From contig NZ_CP195158.1 of NCBI RefSeq assembly GCF_051200825.1, positions 3,596,001 through 3,660,000 on the forward strand: a stretch of 64,000 nucleotides of DNA. The letters are read 5' to 3'. Positions 44,102-53,400 of the stretch are shown piece by piece. Position 1 is the first letter of the stretch, and the number at the start of each line of letters is the position of its first letter. The position numbers and the translations under genes are program-made. Source of the stretch: Formosa sp030427735. GTDB lineage: Bacteria > Bacteroidota > Bacteroidia > Flavobacteriales > Flavobacteriaceae. The notes under the pieces are model-generated. The model did no database searches, had not been told where the DNA came from, and was given only the letters and a program-made list of their open reading frames with translations.

Positions 44102-44785
44102 ATGTCCGACAATAAAAATGACTTAGGAAAAGATTTAAAAGACAGTTTAGACGATGCTAAAAAAGCCTTATCAGACGCCGCAGAAAGCATTAATAACGAA
44201 GCAAACGAATTGTCTGACGATACCAAAGAGGCCATTGAGCAAGCCAAGAAAAAAGCATCGGAAGTTAAAGATGAAATAAAAAAAGATATCGACAACCTCA
44301 AAAAAGAAGCGAATACATTTTCGGAAGAATCGAAACAAAAATTTGACGAATTTTCTGAGGACACCAAACAAAAAACCAACGAGTTTTCCGAAGGTGCTAA
44401 AAAATCATTTGAAGATGCCAAAGACAAAGCAAACGATTTTGCCAAAGAAGGTAAAAAAGCAGCTAACGACTTTGCCGACGATGCTAAAGACATTTTAAAC
44501 GATGGTAAAAATGTGGCCATAATTGCTCATTTAACCATTATCGGGTGGATAATTGCCTTTGTATTAAACGGCCAAAACAGAACAGAATATGCCACCTTTT
44601 ACATCCGGCAAGTTTTAGGCATTGGCCTTCTGGGACTCCTTTCGTTTATACCGCTAATAGGTATCGTAATTGGTTTGTTTGCCTTTATACTTTGGATTAT
44701 GAGTTTAATAAACGCTCTAGGAAATAATACAAAACCAGTATTTGCTTTAGGTGATAAGTTTCAAGAATGGTTTAAAGGACTATAA
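44102..44785 (+). CDS. coiled-coil protein with DUF4870-like membrane domain
   Basis: 227 residues with two parts. Residues 1-140 are a highly charged amphipathic helix rich in K, D, E, A and S with 11-residue-like periodicity (DDAKKALSDAAESI, EEAKQKFDEFSEDTKQK-like units), resembling LEA/apolipoprotein or YtxH-type stress proteins. Residues 145-227 hold two to three membrane helices (AHLTIIGWIIAFVLNG; FIPLIGIVIGLFAFILWIMS), the DUF4870 pattern. The combination suggests a membrane-anchored envelope stress protein, which is inference. Confidence 0.75.
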   Translation: MSDNKNDLGKDLKDSLDDAKKALSDAAESINNEANELSDDTKEAIEQAKKKASEVKDEIKKDIDNLKKEANTFSEESKQKFDEFSEDTKQKTNEFSEGAKKSFEDAKDKANDFAKEGKKAANDFADDAKDILNDGKNVAIIAHLTIIGWIIAFVLNGQNRTEYATFYIRQVLGIGLLGLLSFIPLIGIVIGLFAFILWIMSLINALGNNTKPVFALGDKFQEWFKGL

Positions 44786-44850
44786 AGTTAATATTGCGTA
44801 TTGAGAGATATTAGTATTGAGAACCTAGAGAGTTAGAATCTGGAATTTAA

Positions 44851-44958
44851 AATTGATTCTTTCTGGTTATTGGCTGATAGTTGCTAAATTGGTATTTTTC
44901 ATATAACCTATAGCTCTTAACTCGTTCGTTATAGTATTCAACGAATCAAGACTGCAAC
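44851..44958. repeat. decayed direct repeat, left of the 45027-46229 gene
   Basis: AATTGATTCTTTCTGGTTAT..., later ACTCTTAACT-like and AATCAAGACTGCAAC blocks, follows the same order as 46322-46430 (TATTGATTCTTTCCAGCTAT..., AACTCTTAACTAATTGTT, ACCAAGACACTTGCTAC). It is diverged but collinear. No ORF. Confidence 0.45.
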
Positions 44959-45026
44959 TTCCTAATTATTTCATTAATTAAATTAGCAATTTTCAACTTT
45001 TATAATTGACTACTTTTAAAATAACC

Positions 45027-46229
45027 TTAAAATAGAGTATAACCAAATACTATAGAAAACGCTTTATAATCAGATGTCCAGTAATTATAGTCGCCTAATA
45101 AATTCTTTGGCGTCATATAGCGCGCTTGAACACTATATTTCTCTTTAAATTTGTATCCTAAACCAAATACTAGGTTATAATGCGAATTCAACTTTAGATT
45201 AGTTATTTTATCGCTTTCTATAGCCGAATCCCCTTCAAAATCCACAACAAACTGTGTGTCTACAAAAATTTTGGAATCAGGGTTCACAAAAAAACAATAT
45301 CGCAAACCAATAGGCACTTCTATAGATGAATAATCGACATTAACATGCTCCTCTAAAGCCGAAGTTGAATGTGTTAACGTAGAACTAGTTTTGTAATATT
45401 GATAAGTAGGCTCTACAATTAAAGCCCATTTATTGTTGTTAAAAGGAAAAACCACCTCTAACTCTACCCCCAAACTAAAACCTATTTCAGAGTCAAAATC
45501 TTTAGAAGTATGTGTTCTCGTATTCTCTATATCTAATGATGCAAATCTAATTCCGGGACGTATACTTAAATGAAATAAATTACGTTTAGGTTTTTTCTCA
45601 ATGCTAACATAATCACTTCCTGTGCATTGATTATATTTTACAAAAACATTAATCAAATCTGTTTTATTATAGTCTAAAGATTCAATTGCCTTTTCTGTTA
45701 TATTATCACACTTTAAATCACTCCAAATTTGTTGCTTATATCTATTATTCTGCTTAATCTTAGTATCCTGATATCTATAACTTTTAAAAATTAGTTGCTC
45801 AATAACACTATGATTATCTAAACTATAAAAATATCTAACCAATTCTGCATCCTCATAGACATACAGATTAGCTTTACCTTCTACTAACACTTTTAGAAAG
45901 AGTTCTTTTTCTTTAAAATCAGGATTTCTGTCATCACTTAAAAAAGAGATATTACTTCTAGATACATCTATTTTAACCTGACTTTTGATGTATTTAGTAA
46001 CATCGTAAATGCCAAAAGTCTTTACATCTTCTATACTAGCTGTTTGTACCTGACTCGACTCTGATATTTTATATTTAAAATTACTAGGGTTATTCTTCCA
46101 GTCTTCACTTTTTATTAAACACTCCGTCTTACGATTTAAATTATCTGTAAAATATCCGCTTTTATATAAAGTTTGGCTGTAAAAATTAATAGTCGTTAAG
46201 CAGACTATAACAAAACTGAAGATTTTCAT
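45027..46229 (-). CDS. outer-membrane beta-barrel protein, hypothetical
   Basis: 400 residues with signal peptide (MKIFSFVIVCLTTINFYSQ). The N-terminal half is a soluble domain (ESSQVQTASIEDVKTFGIYD; KELFLKVLVEGKANLYVYED) and the C-terminal half (from about 215) is a PorT-like barrel of alternating strands (FHLSIRPGIRFASLDIE, LALIVEPTYQYYK-like, IEVPIGLRYCFFVNPD, YNLVFGLGYKFKEKYSVQARYM) ending in FSIVFGYTLF. This layout is common for flavobacterial proteins of unknown role. It is AT-rich and flanked by decayed direct repeats, so lineage-specific acquisition is possible. Confidence 0.75.
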   Translation of the reverse strand: MKIFSFVIVCLTTINFYSQTLYKSGYFTDNLNRKTECLIKSEDWKNNPSNFKYKISESSQVQTASIEDVKTFGIYDVTKYIKSQVKIDVSRSNISFLSDDRNPDFKEKELFLKVLVEGKANLYVYEDAELVRYFYSLDNHSVIEQLIFKSYRYQDTKIKQNNRYKQQIWSDLKCDNITEKAIESLDYNKTDLINVFVKYNQCTGSDYVSIEKKPKRNLFHLSIRPGIRFASLDIENTRTHTSKDFDSEIGFSLGVELEVVFPFNNNKWALIVEPTYQYYKTSSTLTHSTSALEEHVNVDYSSIEVPIGLRYCFFVNPDSKIFVDTQFVVDFEGDSAIESDKITNLKLNSHYNLVFGLGYKFKEKYSVQARYMTPKNLLGDYNYWTSDYKAFSIVFGYTLF

Positions 46230-46321
46230 TTGGGGTTGATTTAAAAGTTAAAAATAATAAAAAATCAACGTTCACTTAAAAAAATAGTTGCCACCGATAA
46301 TGTAAATCATTTTAAAGTTAG

Positions 46322-46430
46322 TATTGATTCTTTCCAGCTATCTGATTATTAATTGTTAGAATGAAATTTGGATTTTTCAAAACTCTTAACTAATTGTTCT
46401 CAATATTTAGCAAACCAAGACACTTGCTAC
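46322..46430. repeat. decayed direct repeat, right of the 45027-46229 gene
   Basis: Collinear with 44851-44958: shares TTGATTCTTTC, CTCTTAACT and AAGAC-TGC blocks in the same order and orientation, about 1.47 kb apart. Confidence 0.45.
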
Positions 46431-46473
46431 TTCTCAATATTTCAACACTTCACAGAACAAACTCATCTTAACC

Positions 46474-46581
46474 TTATTGAACATTACCTCCTCCTAAAAA
46501 CTTACGTTCTCGTTCTTCTTTAAATTCTTCCATAACAGGGCGCACAGTACTTTCTGGCAAATCGGCTATTTTTATATACAT
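46474..46581 (-). CDS. small 35-residue ORF, possible gene or gene remnant
   Basis: ATG at 46581, stop at 46474. It encodes a 35-residue hydrophilic peptide beginning MYIKIADLPESTVRP, then MEEFKEERERKFLGGGNVQ. The composition is protein-like (coding-style helix, Gly-rich end). It could be a true microprotein or the tail of a lost gene. No promoter match is evident and no family is recognised. Confidence 0.35.
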   Translation of the reverse strand: MYIKIADLPESTVRPVMEEFKEERERKFLGGGNVQ

Positions 46582-46705
46582 AAACAACAAAAAACGTTAG
46601 CAAAACACATCTATAAAATCAGCAAAAAGCTTTTAATTTTAAGAAATTAAAAATGCATTAACAAAAAATTAAGAGTAGCCTCTTGTTTGTATCAAGTCTA
46701 GAAAT

Positions 46706-46713
46706 TAGATTTG
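46706..46713 (+). promoter_or_regulatory. -7 element just upstream of the secreted-protein gene
   Basis: TAGATTTG, an exact TAnnTTTG match. It predicts a start near 46717, only about 5 nt before the ATG at 46722, and argues against the in-frame upstream ATG at 46683. Confidence 0.5.
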
Positions 46714-46721
46714 CAATCGTT

Positions 46722-47144
46722 ATGCAAAAGGCTTTTAAACATATTGTTACCCTAAGTATGTTACTGTTGTGTATGGTTACGCCTTACACAACGCAAACTA
46801 TTTTTGCCGCTAGTACCAAAGTCTACACTACCACGAATAGCAGTATTGGCTTTACGGCCAAAAAACAGGTAACAGCCCATATATGTAATGGCCCCTATGC
46901 CAATGTTAGCGATTTTAACAACAGACACAGGCACCTTATTGAAAACGAAAACGAAGAATTTGAATGTACTTCGTCTAAAAAATATATCGATCAAATAAAT
47001 AGTGCTTACAAACTTTTATACGATCAATCATTACCTTATTTACTACTTTCTAAAAAATCTTTACGCAATAGCAGTGAAGATTTTTCTTTTTTTAAGGCTA
47101 CCAAACCACCTTTATTTATTCTTTTTGAAGTGTTCAGAATTTGA
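46722..47144 (+). CDS. small secreted protein upstream of the RND operon
   Basis: 140 residues with a signal peptide (HIVTLSMLLLCMVTPYTTQT-type hydrophobic run, end near FAA at 30). The mature part has two cysteines (HICNGPYANVSDF, EEFECTSSKKY) and ends with PPLFILFEVFRI. No family is recognised. Because it lies 156 bp upstream of a tripartite efflux operon, a periplasmic partner or sensor role is possible but unproven. Confidence 0.6.
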   Translation: MQKAFKHIVTLSMLLLCMVTPYTTQTIFAASTKVYTTTNSSIGFTAKKQVTAHICNGPYANVSDFNNRHRHLIENENEEFECTSSKKYIDQINSAYKLLYDQSLPYLLLSKKSLRNSSEDFSFFKATKPPLFILFEVFRI

Positions 47145-47300
47145 TTTAGAAACTAAGGACTTACCAGTCTGAATCAACACAAACCCCTGTAAACAAGCGC
47201 TTAGTTACTTTAATTATTCTAAAGCACAGCAGGTCGTTTACGTTAGGTTTACCTATTTCATCCATAACACAAATTCAAGCTTCAAAAAGCACAAATAATT

Positions 47301-48383
47301 ATGAAAAACACACTGTTTGCATTAAGCCTAATTGGCTTATTATGCACTATTGGTTGTAATTCTCACAAAGAAGAAAAACACGAAGCACGTACGTTTCAAG
47401 TTACAACTCCCATATATAAAGACACCTCGATAGTTAAAGATTATGTCTGCCAAATACATGCCATTCGCCATATAGAATTACGGGCCATGGAAAAAGGCTA
47501 CCTTCAAAAAATAAGTGTAGACGAAGGGCAACATGTTAATACAGGGCAACCCATGTTTAAAATCATGCCCAACATTTACCAAGCAGAGCTCCAAAAAGCA
47601 AAAGCCGAAAATGAAGCCGCGGCCATAGAATACGAAAACACAAAACTATTAGCCGATAGTGCTGTAGTTTCGGCTAACGAATTAGCCCTCTCGAAAGCTA
47701 ATTTCGACAAATCCAAAGCCGAAGTTCTACTTGCCGAAACCCATTTAGGCTTTACAGATATCAAAGCCCCGTTTAAAGGTATTATGGACCATCTGCATGT
47801 TAGAGAAGGCAGTATGCTAGACGAAGGCGAACTGCTTACGACATTATCTGACAACAGTAAAATGTGGGTATACTTTAACGTTCCAGAAGCCGAATATCTA
47901 GACTATATAACCAGCAATAATAAAGACCAAAAACAGCAAGTTAACCTACTCATGGCCAACAACAAGATCTTTAACCAGTCTGGTATTGTCGAAACCATAG
48001 AGGGCGAGTTTAACAACGAAACTGGTAACATTGCTTTTAGAGCCACTTTTAACAATCCCGATGGCATTTTAAGACATGGCGAGACGGGCACTGTTTTAAT
48101 GACTATCCCTCTTAAACATGCTTTACTTATACCACAAAAAGCCACTTTCGAAGTCTTAGACAAACGCTTTGTTTTTGTGATAGACGAAGATAATATTGTT
48201 AGACAACGTGAAATAAAAGTAGCTTCGGAACTCCCAAACTTGTTTGTTGTTGCCGACGGATTAAATGACACCGACAACATATTATTGGAAGGCATACGCT
48301 TGGTTAAAGTTGGCGAAAAGATAAAATTCGAACAGGAAGCTCCCGAAGCTGTTTTAGCGCATTTAGACATGTACACTGAATAG
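47301..48383 (+). CDS. RND efflux periplasmic adaptor (membrane fusion protein), lipoprotein
   Basis: 360 residues. The lipobox LLCTIGC (Cys 19) anchors it. The MFP order is clear: barrel-sandwich lipoyl halves IELRAMEKGYLQKISVDEGQ (about 58-77) and GFTDIKAPFKGIMDHLHVREG (148-168) around an alpha-helical hairpin with AKAENEAAAIEYENTKLLA, then beta-barrel and membrane-proximal domains (LRHGETGTVLMTI; LIPQKATFEVLDKRFVFVID). It bridges the inner-membrane pump and outer-membrane channel encoded next. First gene of a three-gene operon. Confidence 0.95.
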   Translation: MKNTLFALSLIGLLCTIGCNSHKEEKHEARTFQVTTPIYKDTSIVKDYVCQIHAIRHIELRAMEKGYLQKISVDEGQHVNTGQPMFKIMPNIYQAELQKAKAENEAAAIEYENTKLLADSAVVSANELALSKANFDKSKAEVLLAETHLGFTDIKAPFKGIMDHLHVREGSMLDEGELLTTLSDNSKMWVYFNVPEAEYLDYITSNNKDQKQQVNLLMANNKIFNQSGIVETIEGEFNNETGNIAFRATFNNPDGILRHGETGTVLMTIPLKHALLIPQKATFEVLDKRFVFVIDEDNIVRQREIKVASELPNLFVVADGLNDTDNILLEGIRLVKVGEKIKFEQEAPEAVLAHLDMYTE

Positions 48384-48403
48384 AAACCCAAAACAAGGAT
48401 ATC

Positions 48404-51400
48404 ATGTTTAAAAAATTTATTCAAAGACCCGTTTTGGCTATCGTCATTTCGGTAATCATTGTATTTACTGGCTTATTAGCCATAAAGCAATTGCCCATCT
48501 CGCAGTTTCCTCAAATTGCACCAACTACTGTTAATATTTTTATTGCATACCCTGGCTCTAGTGCCGACGTACTCGTAAAATCTACATTAATTCCTTTAGA
48601 AACCGCAATTAATGGTGTGCAAGGCATGCGCTATATCGCTTCCGATGCCACTAGTGCTGGCGAAGGAACCTTGCGTATTATTTTCGATCCAGGTACAGAC
48701 CCCAACGATGCCGTTGTAAGGGTTAAAACCAGAGTAGATCAAGTTATGCCGCTGCTCCCAGAATTAGTACAAAGGGAAGGTGTAATTATTACTCCCGTAC
48801 AACCTAGTATGCTAATGTATGTTAACCTGTACACGAAAAACAAAAACAACGACGAAAAGTTCTTATATAACTATGCTTACACCCGTATTATTCCAGAAAT
48901 ACAGCGTATAAAAGGTATTGCGAGTGCCCAGATTTTAGGAAGTCGTAAATTTGCAATGCGTGTCTGGTTAAAACCAGATCGTATGCGGGCTTATAACATT
49001 TCTGCCGAAGAGGTTTTAGAAGCTATGGAAGATCAGAGCATCTTAGCCAGACCTGGCCGCATTGGTCGAAGCTCCGGAAAAAAATCGCAGTCGTTAGAAT
49101 ATGTGCTCACCTATCGCGACCGCTACAGCGAACCCCAAGAATATAAAGATGTTATTATTCGTGCCAATGCCGAAGGCGAAACCATTACGCTTGGCGATAT
49201 TGCTGATGTTGAATTAGGTAGCGAATTTTTCGATATTTACTCAAATCTCGACGGCGAACCCTCGGCATCAATAGTCCTAAAGCAAACTTTTGGCAGTAAT
49301 GGTAGCGATGTAATTGATGCTGTAAAAGTCAAACTTAAAGAATTAAAAGAAGATTTACCTCCCGGTGTAGATTACAAAATAAGTTACGATGTTTCTAATT
49401 TCTTAAACGCTTCAATAGAACAAGTACTACATACTTTAAGAGATGCTTTTATTCTTGTAGCCATAGTCGTATTTCTATTTTTAGGCGATTGGCGCTCTAC
49501 CCTTATTCCTATTATTGCCGTACCTGTGTCTCTTATTGGTGCTTTTTTTGTGATGCAAATATTTGGTTTATCCATAAACCTCATCACCTTATTTGCCTTA
49601 GTACTTGCCATTGGTATTGTAGTAGATGATGCCATTGTAGTTGTTGAAGCGGTACACTTAAAAATGGAAGAAGAACACCTTAGTCCGTACCAAGCATCAA
49701 AAGCGGCGCTTGGCGAAATTGGCGGAGCCATTCTAGCCATCACTTTGGTAATGGTATCGGTATTTATTCCTATTTCGTTTATGACAGGCCCTGTTGGAGT
49801 GTTTTACAGACAATTCTCTATTACCATGGCTGGATCTATTGTTATTTCGGCAGCCGTAGCCTTAACACTTACACCTGTGCTCTGCGCTATGATGCTTAAA
49901 AACAACCATGGTAAACCCCGAAAAAAATCTGCTATAGATAAATTTATCGATTGGTTTAACAGAGGTTTCGAAAAACTAACAGGCCGTTATGTACAAATAT
50001 TAAACAAAATCGTAACAAGACGCATATTAACCTTCGGACTTCTAATTGCGTTTTGTGTGGGGGTATTTATTGCCAATAAAACCTTACCTGCTGGGTTTAT
50101 TCCTAGCGAAGACCAAGGTATGATTTATGCCATTATACAAACACCTCCAGGGTCTACTCTAGAACGCACCAACGAAGTGGCTCGTAAATTACAGGCCATT
50201 TGCGAAGAGGTCGATGGCGTTGAATCTGTTTCATCGCTTGCGGGTTATGAAATCATGACCGAAGGCCGTGGATCTAATGCTGGCACCTGTTTAATCAACT
50301 TAAAACCATGGTCGCAAAGGCATCATAATGTGCATGAAATTATGGAAGAACTTGAGGAAGAATCTAAAGATCTGGGAGCTACTATAGAGTATTTTGAACC
50401 TCCTGCTGTGCCTGGTTTTGGTTCTTCTGGCGGATTCTCATTGCGTTTATTAGATAAAACCAACGAAACAGATTATCAGGAATTCGAAAAAATAAACAAT
50501 GCCTTTTTAGAGGAATTAGGTAAAAGAAAAGAACTTTCGGGTCTATTTACCTTTTTCTCGGCCAATTACCCACAATACGAGCTGGTAATTAACAACAAAG
50601 CCGCAATGCAAAAAGGGGTTTCTATAGGTAAGGCTATGGAAAACCTAAACATTCTTATTGGTAGTACCTACGAGCAAGGTTTTATTAAATACGGTCGATT
50701 TTTTAAAGTGTACACTCAGGCTGCTCCAGAATACAGAGCCTTACCATCCGATCTCGAAAAATTATATGTTAAAAACGAAGACGGAGAGATGGTACCTTAC
50801 TCGGCATTCATGAAAATGGAAAAACGTTTAGGTCCTAACGAAATTACACGCTACAATTTATATAATTCGGCTGCTATTCGCGGATTACCCGCTAAAGGCT
50901 ACACGAGTGCCGATGCCATAAATGCCATTAGAGAAGTGGCTAAAGAAAAGCTTCCTAGAGGCTACGATATTGCTTGGGAAGGCCTCTCTTACGACGAAGC
51001 TAATCGCGGCAACGATGCCCTTTATATTTTTGGCGTAGTTCTTTTATTTGTATACTTTGTATTGGCTGCCCAATACGAAAGCTTCATCTTACCACTAGCA
51101 GTATTACTATCGCTTCCCGTTGGTATTTTTGGATCGTTTATGCTCCTAAAGTTAATGGGACTCTCCAACGATGTCTATGCCCAAATAGGTATGATTATGC
51201 TTGTAGGCCTCTTGGGTAAAAACGCGGTATTAATAGTAGAATTTGCCGTGCTCAAAAACCGACAAGGCGCCACTATTTTTGAAGCCGCCGTAGAAGGTGC
51301 CAAACAACGCTTCAGACCAATTTTAATGACCTCCTTTGCTTTTATTGCTGGGTTAATTCCTTTAGTTATCGCTCATGGAGCTGGAGCTATTGGTAACAAA

Positions 51401-51649
51401 ACCATTGGCGGATCGGCCATGGGTGGCATGGTACTCGGTACGCTATTTGGAGTTATTATTATTCCTGGTCTTTATTATGTTTTCGGAAAAATGGCAGAGG
51501 GTCGTAGTCTTATAAAAGATGAAACCCTAGAGCCTATGTCGGAAGAGTTTATGAGACGCAGCGAAGAAGACAGTAACTTAAGAGCGAAACTTAAATCGCT
51601 AAACAGTAAACTGAAACAATTAATGAAAAGAAAAAACAATGAAGACTAA
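48404..51649 (+). CDS. RND-family efflux pump permease (HAE1/AcrB-like)
   Basis: 1081 residues. Typical 12-helix RND pump: starts with MFKKFIQRPVLAIVISVIIV, has two large periplasmic loops, and the proton-relay aspartates in LAIGIVVDDAIVVVEAV near 403-419. The C-terminal half repeats the helix set (FVYFVLAAQYESFILPLAVL, GLLGKNAVLIVEFA). It pairs with the adaptor 20 bp upstream and the TolC-like protein overlapping its 3' end by 11 bp. The HAE1 class exports drugs, dyes, bile-like compounds or fatty acids; substrate not deducible. Confidence 0.96.
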   Translation: MFKKFIQRPVLAIVISVIIVFTGLLAIKQLPISQFPQIAPTTVNIFIAYPGSSADVLVKSTLIPLETAINGVQGMRYIASDATSAGEGTLRIIFDPGTDPNDAVVRVKTRVDQVMPLLPELVQREGVIITPVQPSMLMYVNLYTKNKNNDEKFLYNYAYTRIIPEIQRIKGIASAQILGSRKFAMRVWLKPDRMRAYNISAEEVLEAMEDQSILARPGRIGRSSGKKSQSLEYVLTYRDRYSEPQEYKDVIIRANAEGETITLGDIADVELGSEFFDIYSNLDGEPSASIVLKQTFGSNGSDVIDAVKVKLKELKEDLPPGVDYKISYDVSNFLNASIEQVLHTLRDAFILVAIVVFLFLGDWRSTLIPIIAVPVSLIGAFFVMQIFGLSINLITLFALVLAIGIVVDDAIVVVEAVHLKMEEEHLSPYQASKAALGEIGGAILAITLVMVSVFIPISFMTGPVGVFYRQFSITMAGSIVISAAVALTLTPVLCAMMLKNNHGKPRKKSAIDKFIDWFNRGFEKLTGRYVQILNKIVTRRILTFGLLIAFCVGVFIANKTLPAGFIPSEDQGMIYAIIQTPPGSTLERTNEVARKLQAICEEVDGVESVSSLAGYEIMTEGRGSNAGTCLINLKPWSQRHHNVHEIMEELEEESKDLGATIEYFEPPAVPGFGSSGGFSLRLLDKTNETDYQEFEKINNAFLEELGKRKELSGLFTFFSANYPQYELVINNKAAMQKGVSIGKAMENLNILIGSTYEQGFIKYGRFFKVYTQAAPEYRALPSDLEKLYVKNEDGEMVPYSAFMKMEKRLGPNEITRYNLYNSAAIRGLPAKGYTSADAINAIREVAKEKLPRGYDIAWEGLSYDEANRGNDALYIFGVVLLFVYFVLAAQYESFILPLAVLLSLPVGIFGSFMLLKLMGLSNDVYAQIGMIMLVGLLGKNAVLIVEFAVLKNRQGATIFEAAVEGAKQRFRPILMTSFAFIAGLIPLVIAHGAGAIGNKTIGGSAMGGMVLGTLFGVIIIPGLYYVFGKMAEGRSLIKDETLEPMSEEFMRRSEEDSNLRAKLKSLNSKLKQLMKRKNNED

Positions 51650-53090
51650 AATGTTCAAATACCTTCACCTAAAACGGACACTTGTTTTTGGCATGCTAGG
51701 CGCAGCTTTTTACAGCTGTGTCCCGACTCGCGACATTAGAGACGAACACGTAGCCCTGCCCGAGCATTTTAACAGTGCCAAAGCTACAGATACCATAACA
51801 GCGGCTACCATACCGTGGCGAAACTACTTTACAGACAACGACCTTATTGCATTAATAGACACTGCCTTGGTAAACAACCAAGAGCTAAACATTATGCTGC
51901 AACAGGTAGATATGGCTAAAAATGAAATAAAATCCAGAAAAGGAGAGTATTTGCCTTTTGTAGATATTGAAGCTGGAGCTGAAGTCGAAAAAGTAGGTCG
52001 ATACACCAGCCAGGGAGCCAACGATGCCAACACCGAAATTAAACCAGGTAAAGAGTTTCCAGAACCGCTACCAAATTACGGGATTGGTGCATTCGCAACT
52101 TGGGAGTTAGATATTTGGAATAAATTGCATAACGCCAAAAAAGCTGCCGTTATGGAATACCTATCTACCGTGGAAGGCAAAAATTTTATGGTAACCAATC
52201 TAATTGCAGAAATTGCCGACTCGTTTTTCGAACTACAGGCATTAGACAATAAATTAGCGATTATAGAGCAAAATTTAAAACTTCAGAATAATGCTTTAAA
52301 AACGGTTAGACTGCAAAAGCAAGCCGCAAGAGCTACAGAACTTGGCGTACAACGCCTAGAAGCCGAAGTTTTCAAAAATAAAAGTGAACGCTATGCGGTA
52401 AAGCAAGAGATTGTAGAAACCGAAAACAAAATCAACTTTTTAATTGGTAGATCGCCGCAGCCAGTAATACGACACTCCGAGCTTTTTATAGACCGAAAAC
52501 TAGATTCGATTTATTCTGGAATCCCTTCGCAATTATTAGAAAACCGTCCAGATATCAGAAAAGCAGAATACGAGTTGCAAGCTGCCAAATTGGACACCAA
52601 AGTGGCTAAAGCAAATTTTTATCCGTCGTTTACTATTCGTGCTGGTGTGGGCTTAGAGGCTTTTAATGTAAAATACCTTACCACTACCCCAGAATCGTTG
52701 CTCTATAATCTTGTTGGCGACATGGCTGCCCCTTTAATTAACAGAAATGCCATTAAGGCCGAATATTACAACGCTAACGACCGACAATTACAGGCGGTTT
52801 TCGATTACGAAAAAACCATTTTAAATGCCTATATAGAAGTGGTAAACGAAATGTCTAACATCGATAATTTAAAACACAATTACGAGTTAAAGGAACAACA
52901 AGTTGCTGCTCTAACAAAATCTATAGACATTACCAACAAGCTATTTAAATCGGCTAGAGCCGATTATATGGAAGTGCTACTTACACAAAGAGACGCATTA
53001 GAATCTAAAATGGACTTAATAGAAACCAAAAAAGAACAAATGTTAGCCTTTGTAAACATGTACAAATCTCTAGGTGGTGGTTGGAACTAA
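51639..53090 (+). CDS. TolC/NodT-type outer-membrane efflux lipoprotein
   Basis: 483 residues. The lipobox AAFYSC (Cys near residue 27) gives an outer-membrane lipoprotein. Two OEP repeats follow: IPWRNYFTDNDLIALIDTALVNNQEL (about 53-78; split at ALIDT) with GIGAFATWELDIWNKLHNAK near 147-166, and SQLLENRPDIRKAEYELQAAKLD near 302-324 with LGVGLEAF-like beta segments. It starts inside the pump gene; a second ATG at 51651 is also possible. It completes the tripartite efflux system. Confidence 0.95.
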   Translation: MKTKMFKYLHLKRTLVFGMLGAAFYSCVPTRDIRDEHVALPEHFNSAKATDTITAATIPWRNYFTDNDLIALIDTALVNNQELNIMLQQVDMAKNEIKSRKGEYLPFVDIEAGAEVEKVGRYTSQGANDANTEIKPGKEFPEPLPNYGIGAFATWELDIWNKLHNAKKAAVMEYLSTVEGKNFMVTNLIAEIADSFFELQALDNKLAIIEQNLKLQNNALKTVRLQKQAARATELGVQRLEAEVFKNKSERYAVKQEIVETENKINFLIGRSPQPVIRHSELFIDRKLDSIYSGIPSQLLENRPDIRKAEYELQAAKLDTKVAKANFYPSFTIRAGVGLEAFNVKYLTTTPESLLYNLVGDMAAPLINRNAIKAEYYNANDRQLQAVFDYEKTILNAYIEVVNEMSNIDNLKHNYELKEQQVAALTKSIDITNKLFKSARADYMEVLLTQRDALESKMDLIETKKEQMLAFVNMYKSLGGGWN

Positions 53091-53115
53091 GTTTTAGTAA
53101 TATCCCTTTAAACCA

Positions 53116-53265
53116 AAAAAGCTGTCTAAAAATTTTAACAGCGTTATTCTGTGCTCCTGCCTAACGGCAGGCAGGTGACACAGAATCTTATTATATTGAA
53201 AATCGAAGATTCAACGACGTTAAATTAATTCAGATTGACGAAAAAATAACATTCAGAAAATAGCT
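53116..53265. repeat. dispersed palindromic element, copy 3 (degraded, rearranged)
   Basis: The left end AAAAAAGCTGTCTAAAAATTTTAA and the right part TTCAGATTGACGAAAAAATAAC match the arms of copies 1 and 2 in reverse. The central ATTCTGTG/CACAGAAT hairpin is kept but its loop has grown by an inserted palindrome (CCTGCCTAACGGCAGGCAGG). It lies between the efflux operon and the transposase relic, and likely ends efflux transcription. Confidence 0.65.
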
Positions 53266-53400
53266 TCATCAAAAACTAGGTGAAGCTATTTTTGTCTGGT
53301 AGTATCTCATAGATTTTAGTTTTTTGAGCTAACCAAAAAGAAGTTATGTTTGTTTTTATACTAAAAGGGCGCCTATCCCCTATATTAATTATTGTGATTT

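Noticed and set aside
44077..44520. 147-residue Ser/Phe/Leu-rich ORF antisense to the coiled-coil gene
   Set aside because: A mirror image of a Lys/Asp/Glu-rich coding strand; low-complexity shadow.
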